Positions 63,877 to 64,000 of a stretch of DNA of 64,000 nucleotides are shown here, in pieces; within the stretch, counting starts at the first letter, position 1; each line of letters begins with the position of its first letter. Origin of the DNA: Phorcus lineatus. Lineage: Eukaryota > Mollusca > Gastropoda > Trochida > Trochidae. The translations under genes and the position numbers were made by a program. A model generated the notes under the pieces. The model searched no databases and had not been told where the DNA came from. It saw only the letters and a list, made by a program, of their open reading frames with translations. The DNA is taken from NCBI GenBank assembly GCA_921293015.1, contig OV121084.1, forward strand, positions 27,466,946 through 27,530,945, in the 5' to 3' direction.

Positions 63877-64000
63877 CACAGGGGCGTGTATCGCTTAGAA
63901 ATAGCTTTAGAAAGACATACCTGTAGACCCTACCCTACTACTAGGGTCTATAGGTATATATGAGTAGGGTAGGGTCTATAGGTATATATGTCTTTCTAAA
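63877..64000. mobile_element. Hairpin element in intron 8, copy C (cut by window edge)
   Basis: Left arm and most of the right arm of the hairpin seen at 18,295 and 40,750. Confidence 0.75.

Larger units (their letters stand above)
56718..64000. repeat. Segmental duplication unit 3 (left part; runs off window)
   Basis: Begins with the receptor fragment and continues in register with unit 2 up to the window edge. In places (57,890-57,925) it matches unit 1 rather than unit 2, for example in the TAAGCGTTCGAGCGCTTATT stretch that unit 2 has partly lost. Confidence 0.9.

Overview
The window reads as nuclear DNA of an invertebrate animal: low GC, genes split by many introns with GT-AG borders, dense short inverted-repeat elements and a DIRS-type retroelement. 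The gene content (a TRIM-type RING/B-box protein, an insect-type gustatory receptor-like gene with its TYxxxxxQ signature, and secreted multi-PLAT proteins) suggests a lophotrochozoan, perhaps a bivalve mollusc. That placement is inference; no species-diagnostic marker was seen.

Layout. At 1-956 (minus) lies the N-terminal part of a TRIM-like gene that runs off the left edge. At 3,677-7,068 (minus) is a four-exon gustatory receptor-like gene (about 410 residues), assembled here from splice signals. From 6,796 to the right edge the window is a tandem array of large segmental duplications: unit 1 = 6,796-33,571, unit 2 = 33,572-56,717, unit 3 = 56,718 to beyond 64,000. The left edge of the unit cuts through receptor exon 1, so units 2 and 3 each begin with a broken 5' fragment of that receptor.

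Each unit carries one minus-strand copy of a 13-exon gene for a predicted secreted protein of about 849 residues: signal peptide, a Cys-rich PAN/apple-like domain, then four PLAT/LH2 domains, each encoded by a repeated exon triplet with phases 1-0-0-1, and a Lys-rich then Phe/Gly/Asp-rich tail. Copy A (12,508-30,748) and copy B (34,961-53,861) are complete and open in every exon; copy C (58,119 to the right edge) shows its last five exons. A TATA box upstream of the start codon (copies A and B) and an AATAAA just after the stop codon (all three copies) frame the genes. The copies differ by a few amino-acid changes, consistent with recent paralogs under constraint.

Mobile and repeated DNA is heavy. 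A DIRS-like tyrosine-recombinase retroelement, broken in both copies, sits in intron 3 of copies A and B. A TTAA-flanked inverted-repeat element family recurs in intron 12, in the 5' flank and at 2.1 kb, with decayed relatives in other introns. A 449-bp foldback element lies beside exon 4, a 153-bp hairpin element in intron 8, and an 80-bp tandem repeat has grown out of the exon 1 splice donor. Unit 1 alone carries a 2.4-kb, 39-bp-unit minisatellite between the receptor and PLAT copy A.
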